DNA of 20,591 nucleotides from Scleroderma bovista (GCA_037178675.1 JAYMGJ010000659.1:1-20591), one strand, 5' to 3'. Positions 1-9,057 are shown, numbered from the stretch's first letter. Translations and numbers: made by a program. The notes: generated from the letters alone by a model not told the origin.

Positions 1-1178
1 AAGTCAGGAACATGCAAGACGTTGGTAAACTCCACAGGACGCTGTTTCCTCCCTCCAATAACTGGTTCAAAGACTACAGACCCCACCGCAGCTGAATACA
101 CGACCTGGTTGTCTGCCAGCTTCACAGGAACACGTTTAGACGTGTAATTGCGGATCCAGTGATGATGGGGGGTCATATGAGCAGTGGCCCCAGTGTCTGC
201 ATTCCAATGGACGTCAGCATCGAGTTGGAGAGGGTATAGAGGGGAGGAGGGATCAAGAGAACAAAGACTTGCATTTCCAGCAAACTCCATGGCCTGGGAA
301 GCGGACTGGGAGCCAGAGGATGAGTCTGCAGGTGGCTGAGACGAAGTGGACGCATCAGAGGCCTTGTTGGCAGCGTCATTACCCTTCTTGGAGCGTTTGC
401 CCTTCTGGGACAAGTAGTTAGACTTAGCCTTAGCCAAATTCAGGCATTTGTGGATGCAGTGGTTCGAGTATTCACAGAAGGAGCAGGATACAGAAGGTGG
501 ACACTTGCAGGAGGTGCCAGAGGTGAACAGGACAGCTTTAGAACCAGTATTGCACTCAGGACAATGCTTGCGCTGTAATTCCTCTGCCAGGAATGCCTCC
601 TTGAGCCTCTCTTTCTCCAAAGACTGGAATAACAGAAGAGAGGAGGCAAAGTGGGAGTACTCATCGCCCAGAGAGCGCACCATCGCCATGCAAATGAGCT
701 CATTATCGAGTTCTTTGATGGTATAAGGGCTGGCAGGGTCCTTAGGGCGCAGTTGCTGAATCTTGGACATAGAATCTTTGATCCTAGCAATGAGAGAAGT
801 GAGGGACTCGTCCTGCTTCTTCCTGATCGAAAAGAAGTCGTCCCAGGTGTTAAAGCAAGCTCCTGGGCGCTGTTGGAGATGGATGGACTCAAGAGTAGAC
901 CAAATCCTCGCAGGGTCGTCCTGGACAGCATCTATGTGGGTCCTTTGCTCACCAAAAAGCAAAAGATAGAGCTGGCCTGCAGCCTTGTCAGCCCTAATGT
1001 CCCACTTGGCCTGGAGATCCGCATGGGAGTCATCAGGGCGCTTCTCAGCACCACTGACAATGGTCCAGAGGCCTTTGGTGCGCAGAAAAGCCTTCATTTC
1101 CCCCTTCCAGGTCGAGTAGTTGGAGGAGGAGAGTTTTTCGAAGGTAGGGGTCAAAGAACTGGTAGAATCGTCAGCCAT
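1..1178 (-). CDS. Ty1/copia polyprotein, Gag and start of protease (5' part, runs off the window)
   Basis: Reading the minus strand from ATG at 1178, I translated every codon to position 1 and found no stop: 392 codons, open at the edge. The start MADDSTSSLTPTFEKLSSSN, followed by a Y-x2-W-K motif, is typical of copia Gag (UBN2/DUF4219-like), which packages the element RNA. A CX2CX4HX4C zinc knuckle lies at about residues 232-245, followed by a Lys/Ser-rich linker. The protease active site D-T-G-A-T-A-H-M begins near residue 328, and the segment ends in the TNVLHVPD block seen before the copia integrase. Gag and protease share one frame, as in most copia elements. Integrase, reverse transcriptase and RNase H would lie left of the window. 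The open frame suggests a fairly young copy. Upstream lie a 160-nt leader, a primer-binding site and an LTR. Confidence 0.93.
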   Translation of the reverse strand, partial: MADDSTSSLTPTFEKLSSSNYSTWKGEMKAFLRTKGLWTIVSGAEKRPDDSHADLQAKWDIRADKAAGQLYLLLFGEQRTHIDAVQDDPARIWSTLESIHLQQRPGACFNTWDDFFSIRKKQDESLTSLIARIKDSMSKIQQLRPKDPASPYTIKELDNELICMAMVRSLGDEYSHFASSLLLFQSLEKERLKEAFLAEELQRKHCPECNTGSKAVLFTSGTSCKCPPSVSCSFCEYSNHCIHKCLNLAKAKSNYLSQKGKRSKKGNDAANKASDASTSSQPPADSSSGSQSASQAMEFAGNASLCSLDPSSPLYPLQLDADVHWNADTGATAHMTPHHHWIRNYTSKRVPVKLADNQVVYSAAVGSVVFEPVIGGRKQRPVEFTNVLHVPD

Positions 1179-1338
1179 AAGGACAGGAAGGGCTGAGGAT
1201 GCGATGGGAGGACTGGAGAGCGAGTTCTGGGTGTGGGACAAAGAGAGACAGAGTGGAAATTGATGTAGCAGGAGTAAAAAGTCGCACAAGAGCAGGAGGG
1301 CGGTCTAAAGCGTAGTCCTAAAGTTCCTGGAGCGCAAA

Positions 1339-1348
1339 GCTCATAACC
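1339..1348 (-). other. Primer-binding site of the copia element (initiator tRNA-Met half-molecule type)
   Basis: On the minus strand GGTTATGAGC follows directly after an LTR end reading CTTAACA. Its complement GCTCATAACC is the anticodon loop of initiator tRNA-Met (anticodon CAU), and AGCGC nearby (1331-1335) also resembles the tRNA D-arm. Many Ty1/copia elements are known to prime from an internal cleavage in the anticodon loop of this tRNA rather than from its 3' CCA end. The match is 10 nt. Confidence 0.75.
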
Positions 1349-1660
1349 TGTTAAGATAAACCACAGAGGAGCACTCTAGTGCCCAGTGTCAGAGACTAAA
1401 TTGAGAGGATAGCTACAGGATACAGACCTAGTGCCCAGTGTCAGAGACTGAAGAGAAAAGACTCTGGGCATGAAAATTTGAACTATACAAACAAAGCAAA
1501 CAAAGAGAAACAAAGGAAAACATGAGCCACAAATCATGTGATGATCCATGAAAGGAAGGAGCTGAAGTAATCAGTAAAAAGGTGTCCATAAGTACAACAA
1601 GAGTGCACAAACACTCAATACCAAAACCACTTGCCTTACCACCGCTGCCATTTGTCGACA
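1349..1660 (-). mobile_element. Probable 5' LTR of the copia element
   Basis: The inner edge is well supported: TG at 1349 (CTTAACA in sense orientation) abuts the primer-binding site. The outer edge at 1660 is tentative. In sense orientation the sequence there starts TGTCGACAAATGGC and is followed by a T-rich, unstructured stretch as expected for U3/R, giving about 312 bp with TG...CA ends. The target duplication cannot be tested because the partner LTR is outside the window. A 22-bp direct duplication lies inside (1376-1397 and 1428-1449). Confidence 0.55.
1376..1449. repeat. 22-bp direct repeat inside the copia LTR
   Basis: The same 22 bases (beginning CTAGTGCCCAGTG and ending CAGAGACT) occur at 1376-1397 and 1428-1449, a period of 52 bp. 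They lie close to the 3' end of the LTR in sense orientation, where such duplications can alter R/U5 length. Confidence 0.8.
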
Positions 1661-1689
1661 CCCCATCAAGATGTGGCAGCAACAACAAC

Positions 1690-2400
1690 CAGCCACCTGG
1701 TGAGTCCCCCATCTCTCCCTTGACACTGATGGTGACACCCCCCACCCCCATTCGACATTGATGGCTGTAATGGCCACAGCCACCCCTTTCAACATCAACA
1801 GCACCACCACCCTCCTCAACGTCAATGGTCATGATGGTGCCACCACCATCTCCCCTCGATATCAACAGCTGCAACAACCCACCACCTCCCTTGATGCCCA
1901 CCACCTCCATTGGACGCCAATGGCTGCAACAACACCACCATCACCCCTCAACATCAACAGCCCACCACCTCCCTTCGACACCCACCTCCCTTGATGCCCA
2001 CCACTTCCATTCAACACCAATGCCCATGACGGCACCACCACCCCCCTCGATGTCAACGGCTGCAATGGCCACCCCTTTCGATGCCAACAGCCATGATGGC
2101 ACTATCACAATCCCCCTCAACATCAATGGTCAAGATGACATCACTGCCATGTCTCCCCTCAACATCAATGGCCACGACAGCATCACCCCCCCTCCATGTC
2201 AATGGCTGTGATGGCCCACCACCTCTCTTTGATTCCTACCATCTCCATTCAACATTGACAGCCATAACAGCCATAACCACTTCCTTCAATGTCAATAGCA
2301 CCTACACCATCCCCTTCAATGTCAACAGTGGCGACAGTAACATGGCCATCTCCCCCCGATATCAATGGCCATGATGGCACTACCACCACCCATTGACATG
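1690..2400. repeat. Irregular minisatellite built of CTCAACATCAATGGC-like and CCACCACC units
   Basis: Degenerate copies of CCCCTCAACATCAATGGCC and of CATGATGGCACCACCACC alternate with irregular spacing (for example 42 bp between the units at 2117 and 2159). Overlapping ORFs on both strands (longest at 1825-2211, plus) are Pro/His/Asn/Asp-rich repeat peptides such as PLNINGHDS. They look like a by-product of the repeat, and I see no start context or domain, so no gene is called. Confidence 0.8.
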
Positions 2401-2663
2401 ACAGGTCCACCACTGTGCACCTAAGTGAGAGAAGAGGTCAGAACAACCAACAACCAACACCAAATGACAGCAAAATGCAAGTGGTGGTCTTCCTTTGCGT
2501 ATCTGGTATTTAATCTCCTCAGAGGGATGTGCTGCACACCTTCAGGCAGGATGCAGGAGGGAAGGGAAGGGCTTCTGATGGGGATGGAATGCAACTTGGG
2601 ATGGTATTTACTCCTCTTCAGCCTACCACAGTGGTTAGGAAGAGTCCTGGGATAGAAGGGCAA
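2401..2663. other. Unassigned spacer between minisatellite and solo LTR A
   Basis: No convincing gene. Short overlapping ORFs in opposite directions do not resemble known proteins. The sequence continues on the far side of solo LTR A (after 4504), so it is probably part of the same older repeat as the C1 segment. Confidence 0.4.
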
Positions 2664-4499
2664 TGTCAAGACCATGTCCAACTCCGGGCTCTTATCCGGT
2701 TACTCCGGTTGCGTCGCAGTACTACAGCTCAACTCCAGTCCTCTGCGCATAACTCTAGTCCCGGACGCGCACATATCCTTCCTGTCAAAACCGGTTCTCC
2801 TCGACGATCTTACTAGGAGGTCCAGAGGTGCAGGGAACTAATGAGGAGGTAAGTCCAGACACTAGTAGGTGCTAGTTAGTGCGGAGAGTCAAGTCCAGGT
2901 CAAACGAACAAAGTCCGGGCACTAGAGAAGCACAGGGAGTAAGTTCGGACCGTGGGAAAGTGGTCCGGAGTTGAGCGCAGCTTGTCCAGAGCGAAGGACA
3001 TCCCAGAGGTGGGATAAGTCCTGAGAGGTCTAGCATCGAGTCTGGGACAGAGGTGGCTTTTGCCCTCGTGCAAGTAGGAGACTTGCTAGGATTGGACATA
3101 GGACCAAGGGGACGAGATAGGACGGAGGCCGGAGTTGGCCGGAGTTCAGGAGAACAAGATGGGATTAGGAGAGCATGGTGGGTAGTACAGAGTGGGGAGT
3201 ATCTTAGTCAAGATTTGATCTAAGGATCTACTAGGCCGGAGTACGGTAGTTTATATAGTAAAGAGACTAGAGGTGAGTATATACGGTGACAAGTAAACAC
3301 CCTAGTCGGGACAAGGGATGGAGCAGAAGCAGACAGGAAAATAAACCAGGGACAGGAAAATAAACCGGAGCGGAAGCAGACACAGGGAACTAGAGTTACA
3401 GGGACGACGGAGGAAAAGCAGGGACAAGGGAACTAGGTCGGAAGAGGACAGGTAAGGGTCAGAGGTGGACTTAACTAATGTTAAGTCCGGAGCGATGTCC
3501 AGGACCGGAGGAAGTGCATGACCGGAGGAAGTGCACGACCAGAGGGAGTGCAAGAGCGGAGGGAGTGTACGAGCGGAGGGAGGGCGGAGTAGCCGGAGGA
3601 AGGTCCGGAGTTGGACATGGAAATGTCCTAAACCTTTGGTGGACCTGACAGAGGAAGCGGAGCAGGAGCAGGAGCAGAACTGAGCCGGAGTTGGATGTAC
3701 CAGCTGGAGTTGGGCTACGTTGCAGACAAGGCTAAGGGAGTGGCCGGACTGAAACCGGAGTAGCGACTAGTGGTAGGTACAGGTCCGACACGGAGGAGTT
3801 AGACCACGGATCTGTCTGTAGGAAGACAGGGGTTAGTCCTGAGGCGGAGATGGACGTAGTGACCGGAGTTGAGCTGGAGTGCAGCTATAGGGCTGGAGAT
3901 GGCCGGACTAGATCCGGAGTTGCATCTATGCCTAAGGAGAGGTCAGGCGGGCCATGGTTAGACCGGAGTTGCGACTGGAAAAGTATGGATATGACACTTC
4001 CGCTAAGTGTGACCCTTTGCATTAGCATCAATCCAGTCGTTACCACACTTCCCCGTCCACCCTGTTGTACCGTGAGTTCTCCGTGTCCCGTTTATATCTT
4101 CTACCTTGTAGTATTTTCTCCGGACCTTACTTATTTTCATTGGACCTGACCTAGTCCCAACTCCAGTTGTTCCTTGTCCGCCCTTTGGGCTGTTTGCTTG
4201 TCACCGTAAATACTCGACCCTAGTTCTCCATAGTATAAGTACCCTGTACTCTGTCCTGTATACTTCAGTCTGAAATCAACTATAGTCACTACTCCTGTTC
4301 CTGCTTGTCTCCGTCTCCGCCTCCGTCCTCTCTTGACCGGAACCTACGCAAGGGATCAACGCTCGATCCCCTTGTCGTTGAATCCAATCAGTCTCAACTC
4401 CAGCCGGACTAACTCCTTGTCCAGCCTCTGCCCTTCTCCTTCGTCCGTTTCCGTCTGGACCTGACCAGACCTCTTACCAGAGTAGACCCGGACTTGACA
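2664..4499 (+). mobile_element. Solo LTR A, Ty3/gypsy-like, interrupted by solo LTR B
   Basis: The element starts TGTCAAGACC at 2664 and ends GGACTTGACA at 4499. GGCAA occurs on both sides (2659-2663 and 4500-4504), a perfect 5-bp target duplication. Removing nested LTR B (2783-3996) and one copy of its duplication leaves about 617 bp. The right part (3997-4499) is the reverse complement of the left part of solo LTR C (7642 onward), and 2664-2782 is the reverse complement of C's right end, which confirms the reconstruction. Plus sense is inferred from AGTATAAGTACC, which corresponds to AGTATAAATACC in the sense strand of the gypsy LTR at 18114-18737. No internal region is present, so it arose by LTR-LTR recombination. 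Confidence 0.9.
2783..3996 (-). mobile_element. Solo LTR B nested inside LTR A
   Basis: It starts TGTCAAAACCGG and ends GGATATGACA (TGTCA/TGACA inverted ends). CTTCC flanks it on both sides (2778-2782 and 3997-4001), a perfect 5-bp target duplication. At 1214 bp it is twice as long as LTRs A and C. Much of it is irregular iterations of CCGGAGTTG-like and GGAGGAAGTGCA-like motifs. Its first 28 bases resemble the start of the gypsy LTR at 18114. Minus sense is inferred from the TATATAAA box read on the minus strand (about 3252-3260). Confidence 0.9.
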
Positions 4500-4504
4500 G
4501 GCAA

Positions 4505-5300
4505 TGATAGATTGATGATAGGGGTGATACAGCAGTGATGGAGCAGAGGGGAAGCAAGGGGACAGGGTTCCTGCTTCAAAAATGCGATGAACAGTGATGG
4601 GATGGAGTGGATAGATGTCCTAGACTGCGCTTCAGCCTAGAGAAATGATCAGATACAAAATATATCTGATAAACAGCAATATAGGAGCTTTAGACCAGCA
4701 CTGGTTGACCTACAAGTCCAAAGACAGAGAGGGAGCTTATATACAGTGAGGGAGAGTGAATGTGGTCGCTTTATTGAGGGGGAAGCAGACACTTCCTTGC
4801 AGCCTTTGGCTGCTGGTTTATATACAGGAGGGGCTGTGGCCCTGTAAGCACGAATGACTAAGTGCTTGGTAAGTGATTGGTAAGAAATTGGTAAGTGATT
4901 GATAAGCAGTGTAATCAGGGTGAGTCATCGATGGGGAAAGCCTGAACAAGCTGCTGAGCCAAGGGAAAGAGCAAAAACATAGGTAAAAAGGGGTGCATAA
5001 CCAAGAATATGGAAAAATCATTGCATGGGGCCCAAAAGAGAGGGGGGGAAAGCATGGGATGAGTAGATTGAAGCTAAATGAGCATATACAATGACATAAT
5101 GCATATGAATCATAGGGGCATGAGTCATGAATTGATAAGCAGCATGATAAGCATGATTTGAAGGATGATTGGTAAGTGATTGGTAAGGGGAGTAATGGGG
5201 ATTAGTAATGCCAAGAGGGGATGAATAATGCTCAGCAGAGTGAGTCAGAGTGAGCCAGAGTGACTCTGTGTGACTCAGACAGAAGGGAAGCACAACCTGT
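4505..5300 (-). mobile_element. Diverged LTR-like repeat C1 (boundaries not resolved)
   Basis: Landmarks in order also occur at 12500-12800: a CTAGACT...AGCCTAGAGAAAT block, CTTTAGACC, CCTACAAGTC, GGTTTATATACA, and a run of GATTGGTAAGTGATTGGTAAG units. On the minus strand there is a TATA box (TGTATATAAACC, about 4816-4827), then a perfect hairpin GCAGCC-AAA-GGCTGC, then AATAAA at about 4771-4776. That U3-R order suggests a retroelement LTR in minus sense. Short minus-strand ORFs here (4818-5021, 5018-5293) are Ser/His/Tyr-rich translations of the TTGGTAAG repeats and are not called. Confidence 0.5.
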
Positions 5301-5638
5301 GATTGATTGAACTTTAGATCTGGAGATGAGCTTCTGAAGCAGTGCCACTGATGGGAGTGGCTGAGGGATAATAACAGAATTGATCCAACCAGAAGAGCAG
5401 TGTCAGGTGGCCTGGAATGTCAAGTAGAGTCACAGTTGGTCACAGACTGTCACAAATCCCTTGGGTTGAGCTTCTGTAGGACAAAAACGCGAAATTTCGT
5501 GCTCCTGAAGTGCAGTCTTCCATTGAGCAGTATGGGGAAGGTTCTGAACTCTATTAGGGCTCCTAAGAAGGGTTCTAGAGCACTGTTTCATTCATGTTTG
5601 TTGCGGGATAGCAGGGAAGTGAAACATGAATAGTGGAT
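5301..5638. other. Unassigned region
   Basis: A plus-strand ORF (5400-5633) has no recognisable domain. No repeats or RNA features were seen. Confidence 0.3.
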
Positions 5639-6085
5639 TCAACGTGTCCAGGGAAGCAAGATGAATGATAGAGGGAGATGGATGTGGCAGAACTCTGGAA
5701 TGAAAGGACCATATGCAGAGGACTCAGGAGACACAGATATGACCAGGTATGAATTTTCAAGTCTAACAAGAGACTTGAGATGACCAAAGTACGTGTGCGA
5801 CGCAGGACTGACAAGGAGAACGCACTGACCAAGAATGAGAGGGACTGAGGGAGCAGGCTGGAAAGATATGTACCAGACAGTACACAGGAGCTCAGGGAGA
5901 GGCTGTCCCAAAAGCAGGACATAGTTGAGGTCTGCTGCAATAGCGGAGAAATATTCCAGAGAAAATGTGGACTCCATAGTGAGTGATGAAGTGGGTGTCT
6001 GGATTGTGGGTGGAATATCTCTGTGGGAAATAAACAAATTTACGTCGAAACTTGACAGGCAGGTAGACCACGGTCTAGGCTCCAT
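5639..6085 (-). CDS. Hypothetical ORF, 148 codons, doubtful
   Basis: An ATG-to-stop frame of 148 codons on the minus strand starts MEPRPWSTCLSSFDVNLF. It is rich in Leu, Ser and Pro with short hydrophobic runs and no motif I recognise. An overlapping frame (5575-5940) is also open, which weakens the case. It could be a fragment of a degraded transposon or chance coding. There is no clear promoter or intron, and both sides are repetitive DNA. Confidence 0.22.
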   Translation of the reverse strand: MEPRPWSTCLSSFDVNLFISHRDIPPTIQTPTSSLTMESTFSLEYFSAIAADLNYVLLLGQPLPELLCTVWYISFQPAPSVPLILGQCVLLVSPASHTYFGHLKSLVRLENSYLVISVSPESSAYGPFIPEFCHIHLPLSFILLPWTR

Positions 6086-6620
6086 GATGGTATAGTCACA
6101 TGATTGATAGCTTCACAAACGGTGGAGCTATTCAAAATATCAGAATGCTGGCACTGGGCACCTAAATTTGACATTTGGGCACTAAAAATGATTCTTCCTT
6201 TGCTCCTTCATTTCTCTATCATTTCTTCTGCTTCTTTGGTTGTTCTGGTATGGGAGTTGGACTGCAGTACAGTAGGTTGCATTCCTCTCTCATACTGAAA
6301 TGATCATCATTCCTTGGATTCTTCTGCTTCTTGGCGGTTCTCATGCAATAGATGACTGTCAGCATTGGCATTCATCTCTTGCATCAGGATAGTCTTGACT
6401 TTGCATGATATGGATAGTGAGGGCTGTCTGTATCCCTCAAGTCAGGACAATCTTTCAGCAGATCTTGGGTGTGTTCTTCACATTAATTTCATTGGCTAAC
6501 TTTCTCCATGTCCACAGTACCAAACATGTTTGGTGTGTGACACCACCCTCTTTGATGCCCCATCCCCACCATCCACCAGACTGGTGTGTAGATACATAAG
6601 TAATAGCCTATTAACTTTGT
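6086..6620. other. Unassigned AT-rich region
   Basis: Only short, unconvincing ORFs (for example 6104-6298 and 6405-6599, plus). No structure noted. Confidence 0.3.
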
Positions 6621-6629
6621 TGTATCTAG

Positions 6630-6860
6630 AAAGAACACCCACAGGTGGGTATCACTGGTACCTGCTGTGGGTTTACACCCTTGTACTACCTGTGTGAATG
6701 ATACTTACCTGTGGGTTGAGGGGTTTGGGTATGGGTGGGTATGGGTCTGGGTCATGCCCTTGACATTTGCATGTTGAACATTACAAGTTATTTGACTTGA
6801 AATCAGCCTTCTGAGTTGCACCTGTACCTGAGCAGTACCCATACCCATGCTCTTGCCTAT
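6630..6860. repeat. GGGTAT-rich patch with inverted ACCCATACCC copy
   Basis: At about 6716-6751 the plus strand has six closely spaced GGG runs (within GGGTTTGGGTATGGGTGGG and its continuation), enough for a G-quadruplex. About 80 bp downstream the complement TACCCATACCCATGC appears (about 6836-6850), giving an imperfect inverted repeat. Upstream, ACCCACAGGTGGGTATC is a short palindrome. It is not the fungal telomere repeat TTAGGG. It may be the end of a small non-autonomous element, which I infer only. Confidence 0.5.
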
Positions 6861-7095
6861 CAGGTGGTAATGGGCTGGTCAGTGAATGCCATAGCATTAC
6901 CATGGAATGACACAATGGGTAGATAATCCTTATTCATAGTAACAAAATTATTGCACTTGTATCACAAATGGATATCAGGATGATAACTGTCTGATCAGTG
7001 AAGGCCATAGCATTACCACAGAATGGCATAATGACATCTTTAGATAATCCCTGTTCAGAAAAATAACATTGTGACACTCACATTATCAATGGATG
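6861..7095. repeat. Tandem duplication of a ~117-bp unit
   Basis: Two diverged copies, 6861-6976 and 6977-7095, share the blocks CTGRTCAGTGAA, GCCATAGCATTACCA, TAGATAATCC and a closing ATGGATRTCAGG. No coding capacity is seen. Confidence 0.75.
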
Positions 7096-7641
7096 TCAGG
7101 CTATAGGCAAAAGGATAATGCCTTGTAAACTCACAAAAAGTCTACCTGCAGGTATATACCCTCATCACTGAGCCATCTTTCTGGTGTTAGGGAATCAGCC
7201 ACACAACTTTCTGGTGCCAGCTTGATCATCAGGAAAATGCAGGTGAGAACAAATAACATATTCATGGCATCATCTCACAACAATTAGACAAATGTTATCA
7301 GTACCATCTGAAAACACACAGAGATAACTTGTTGGAAGTGTATATTAAATGGGAAGGCAAGGTTTGGCACATTCCATGTGCATGGGCTACAGCTAGACCT
7401 TGGGGACCCACTGCAGAGGATATTGCAGGTGATCATACTGCCACTCACAATCCATGTGTATTTACAGCAGAGCATCCAGTGGAACCATCACTGGACTCTG
7501 ATTGGGAGGATATGAGGTGATGATGAACTGTTGATGGCCATTGAAGAAATGGCACTGACAGAGGAATATGCCATTGAGCAATCAGATGAAGGAGAATTTA
7601 CAGAAGATGAAGAATGGCTGGGGGATATTGGGAATGGTTAC

Positions 7642-8236
7642 TGTCAAGTCTGGGTCTACTCTGGTAGGGGGTCTGGTCAAGTCCGGACGAAGGCAGACGA
7701 AGGAGGAGGGCAGAGGGCTGGACAAGGGATTAGTCCAGCTGGAGTTGGTGACCACTTGGATTCAATGACAAGGACAACATGTGTTGATCCCTTGCGTAGG
7801 TTCTGGTCAAGGTGACAGAGACAGAGACAGAGACAGAGACAGAGACCGGAGTAGTGACTAAGTTGATTTCAGACTGAGGAGTACAGGATAATATAGAGGG
7901 TACTTATACTAAGTAGAAACTAGGGTCAAGTACATACGGTGACAAGTAAACAACCTAATAGCAGACAAGGGATGACTGGAGTTAGGCCTAGGTCAGGTCC
8001 GGTGAAAATACTACAAGATCTAGGATATATCGAGTTCACAGAGAACTCACGTCAAGGCAGGGCAGACGGCGAAGTGTAGTAAGAGTGAATGGGGTATAGA
8101 CCAAGGGTTGTACTTAACGGAAGGTTATCTGCATGACCATTGACCAGAGTAACTGAGAATGACCGGAGTTGAGCTGTAGGGCTGCGATGTGACCAGAGTA
8201 ACCAGATATGATCCGGAGTTGGACATGGTAGTAACA
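7642..8236 (-). mobile_element. Solo LTR C (same family as LTR A)
   Basis: It starts TGTCAAGTC at 7642 and ends GTAGTAACA at 8236. The flanks are GTTAC on both sides (7637-7641 and 8237-8241), a perfect 5-bp target duplication. Length is 595 bp against about 617 for A. It aligns along its length with the reverse complement of A, for example AACCTACGCAAGGGATCAAC and TATAAGTACC. Minus sense is inferred from the TATAAGT box on that strand. One end reads TGTTA instead of TGTCA in sense, a C-to-T change. It carries a GACAGA microsatellite at 7814-7845. Confidence 0.92.
7814..7845. repeat. GACAGA hexanucleotide microsatellite inside LTR C
   Basis: About five uninterrupted GACAGA units. The corresponding place in LTR A holds an imperfect GTCTCCGTCTCCGCCTCCGT run, so the array expanded after the copies diverged. 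Confidence 0.9.
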
Positions 8237-8449
8237 GTTACTTGCGTTCCTCACCAATTCAATTACCAGTAAAGAGACATAGATACTGACTGTGTTGAAT
8301 GTTTATATTTGGTAATCCAGAAAAAAAACTTATACTCTCATGACTGATCTGTTTAACAAATTGGAATAATTTACCTATATGAAACATGAACACAATATAC
8401 ACATGAGACATGAAGAACATCTAATTTAAGTGTGGATGGTCCACATCTA

Positions 8450-8800
8450 TGGTGGTGATTTACCACACCAGCTGAAATAGTGATCATGCCTATATTGGGG
8501 AGATTTCTCCACATTTCTCCACACCAGCTTGGAGAATCTCCATGTCTATATTGGGAATTCACCACATACCTTGTGATTTCTCCACACTACACTGGGATTT
8601 CTCCATACAAGGATGGGATTTCTCCACACCAGCTTGGAGAATTTCCATGTATATATTGGGAATTTGCCACATAGTTTGGGATTTCTCCACACCAGCTTGG
8701 AGAATCTCCATGTTTATGTTGGGGATTCTCCACATTAGTATGGGATTTTCCCACACTTGGTTGGGATTCCTCCACCCAGCTGGTAAATTCTCCATGCCTA
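8450..8800. repeat. 21-bp minisatellite (unit like TGGGATTTCTCCACACCAGCT)
   Basis: About 15 units stand in a 21-bp register. ACCAGCTTGG occurs at 8523, 8628 and 8691, spacings of 105 and 63 bp (5 and 3 units). Some units carry the palindrome TGGAGAATCTCCA. Because 21 is divisible by three, open frames run through on both strands and encode seven-residue repeats (plus strand: GISPHQL, GESPCLY, WEFTTYL, VISPHYT). I take these ORFs as a product of the period and call no gene. Confidence 0.88.
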
Positions 8801-9002
8801 CTGATGGAAATTCTATCAAGCATCCATACCATACCATCACCATTTGATGTAGTTTTACATTTCCAGTTTAAATCTGTTCTAGCAAACTTCAACCATTATC
8901 CAGGCTATCACCTCATTGCCACTTATTTACAAGGTCTCAAAAGAGGGGGAGGGTGGGGTGAATGGGGGCACAGATGGACAGAAGGATGAGAAAGTGGAGG
9001 TA

Positions 9003-9053
9003 GGGGGGGGGGCTAAGAAGACTTGGTGGTGGATTAAATATATGGAAAGGATC
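9003..9053. repeat. Repeat R, copy 1 (left of the MPP-beta fragment)
   Basis: A run of ten G is followed by CTAAGAAGACTTGGTGGTGG and ATTAAATATATGGAAAGGAT. Related copies lie at 9691-9741 and 9786-9831. Confidence 0.75.
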
Positions 9054-9057
9054 CAGC

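Larger units (their letters stand above)
7329..8289 (+). pseudogene. Acidic ORF remnant of unknown function, split by solo LTR C
   Basis: Frame one (7329-7520) gives a peptide with KVWHIPCAWATARPWGP and an acidic end (SDWEDMR), closed by a stop. A second frame from about 7534 continues in the same acidic style (EQSDEGEFTEDEEWLGDIGN) up to 7641. There solo LTR C begins. With the LTR and one duplicated GTTAC removed, the second frame stays open for 16 more codons to TGA at 8287-8289. The change of frame at about 7520 suggests a frameshift or lost intron. The style resembles C-terminal parts of fungal transposon-encoded proteins, but I do not recognise the family. Confidence 0.4.

Noticed and set aside
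440..931. 163-codon minus-strand ORF and plus-strand ORFs at 448-1196
   Set aside because: They are other-frame shadows of the copia Gag frame, which I translated codon by codon from 1178 to 1 and which has the zinc knuckle and protease motif.
1328..1350. tRNA gene fragment (anticodon-loop-like GCTCATAACC)
   Set aside because: There is no acceptor stem or T-arm around it. Its position directly at an LTR edge makes a primer-binding site the better reading.
1825..2211. 128-codon plus-strand ORF and overlapping minus-strand ORFs in the CCACC-rich region
   Set aside because: They are translations of an irregular minisatellite on both strands, with no domain, no promoter and competing frames of similar length.
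6716..6751. Internal telomere repeat
   Set aside because: The unit is GGGTAT/GGGTTT mixed, not the fungal TTAGGG tandem array, and the run is too short.
7185..7200. Copia LTR start (TGTTAGGGAATCAG)
   Set aside because: It resembles a known type of LTR beginning, but I found no matching end, primer site, polypurine tract or second copy.
8450..8800. CRISPR-like array
   Set aside because: The units are contiguous 21-mers with graded divergence and no unique spacers, in a eukaryotic context.
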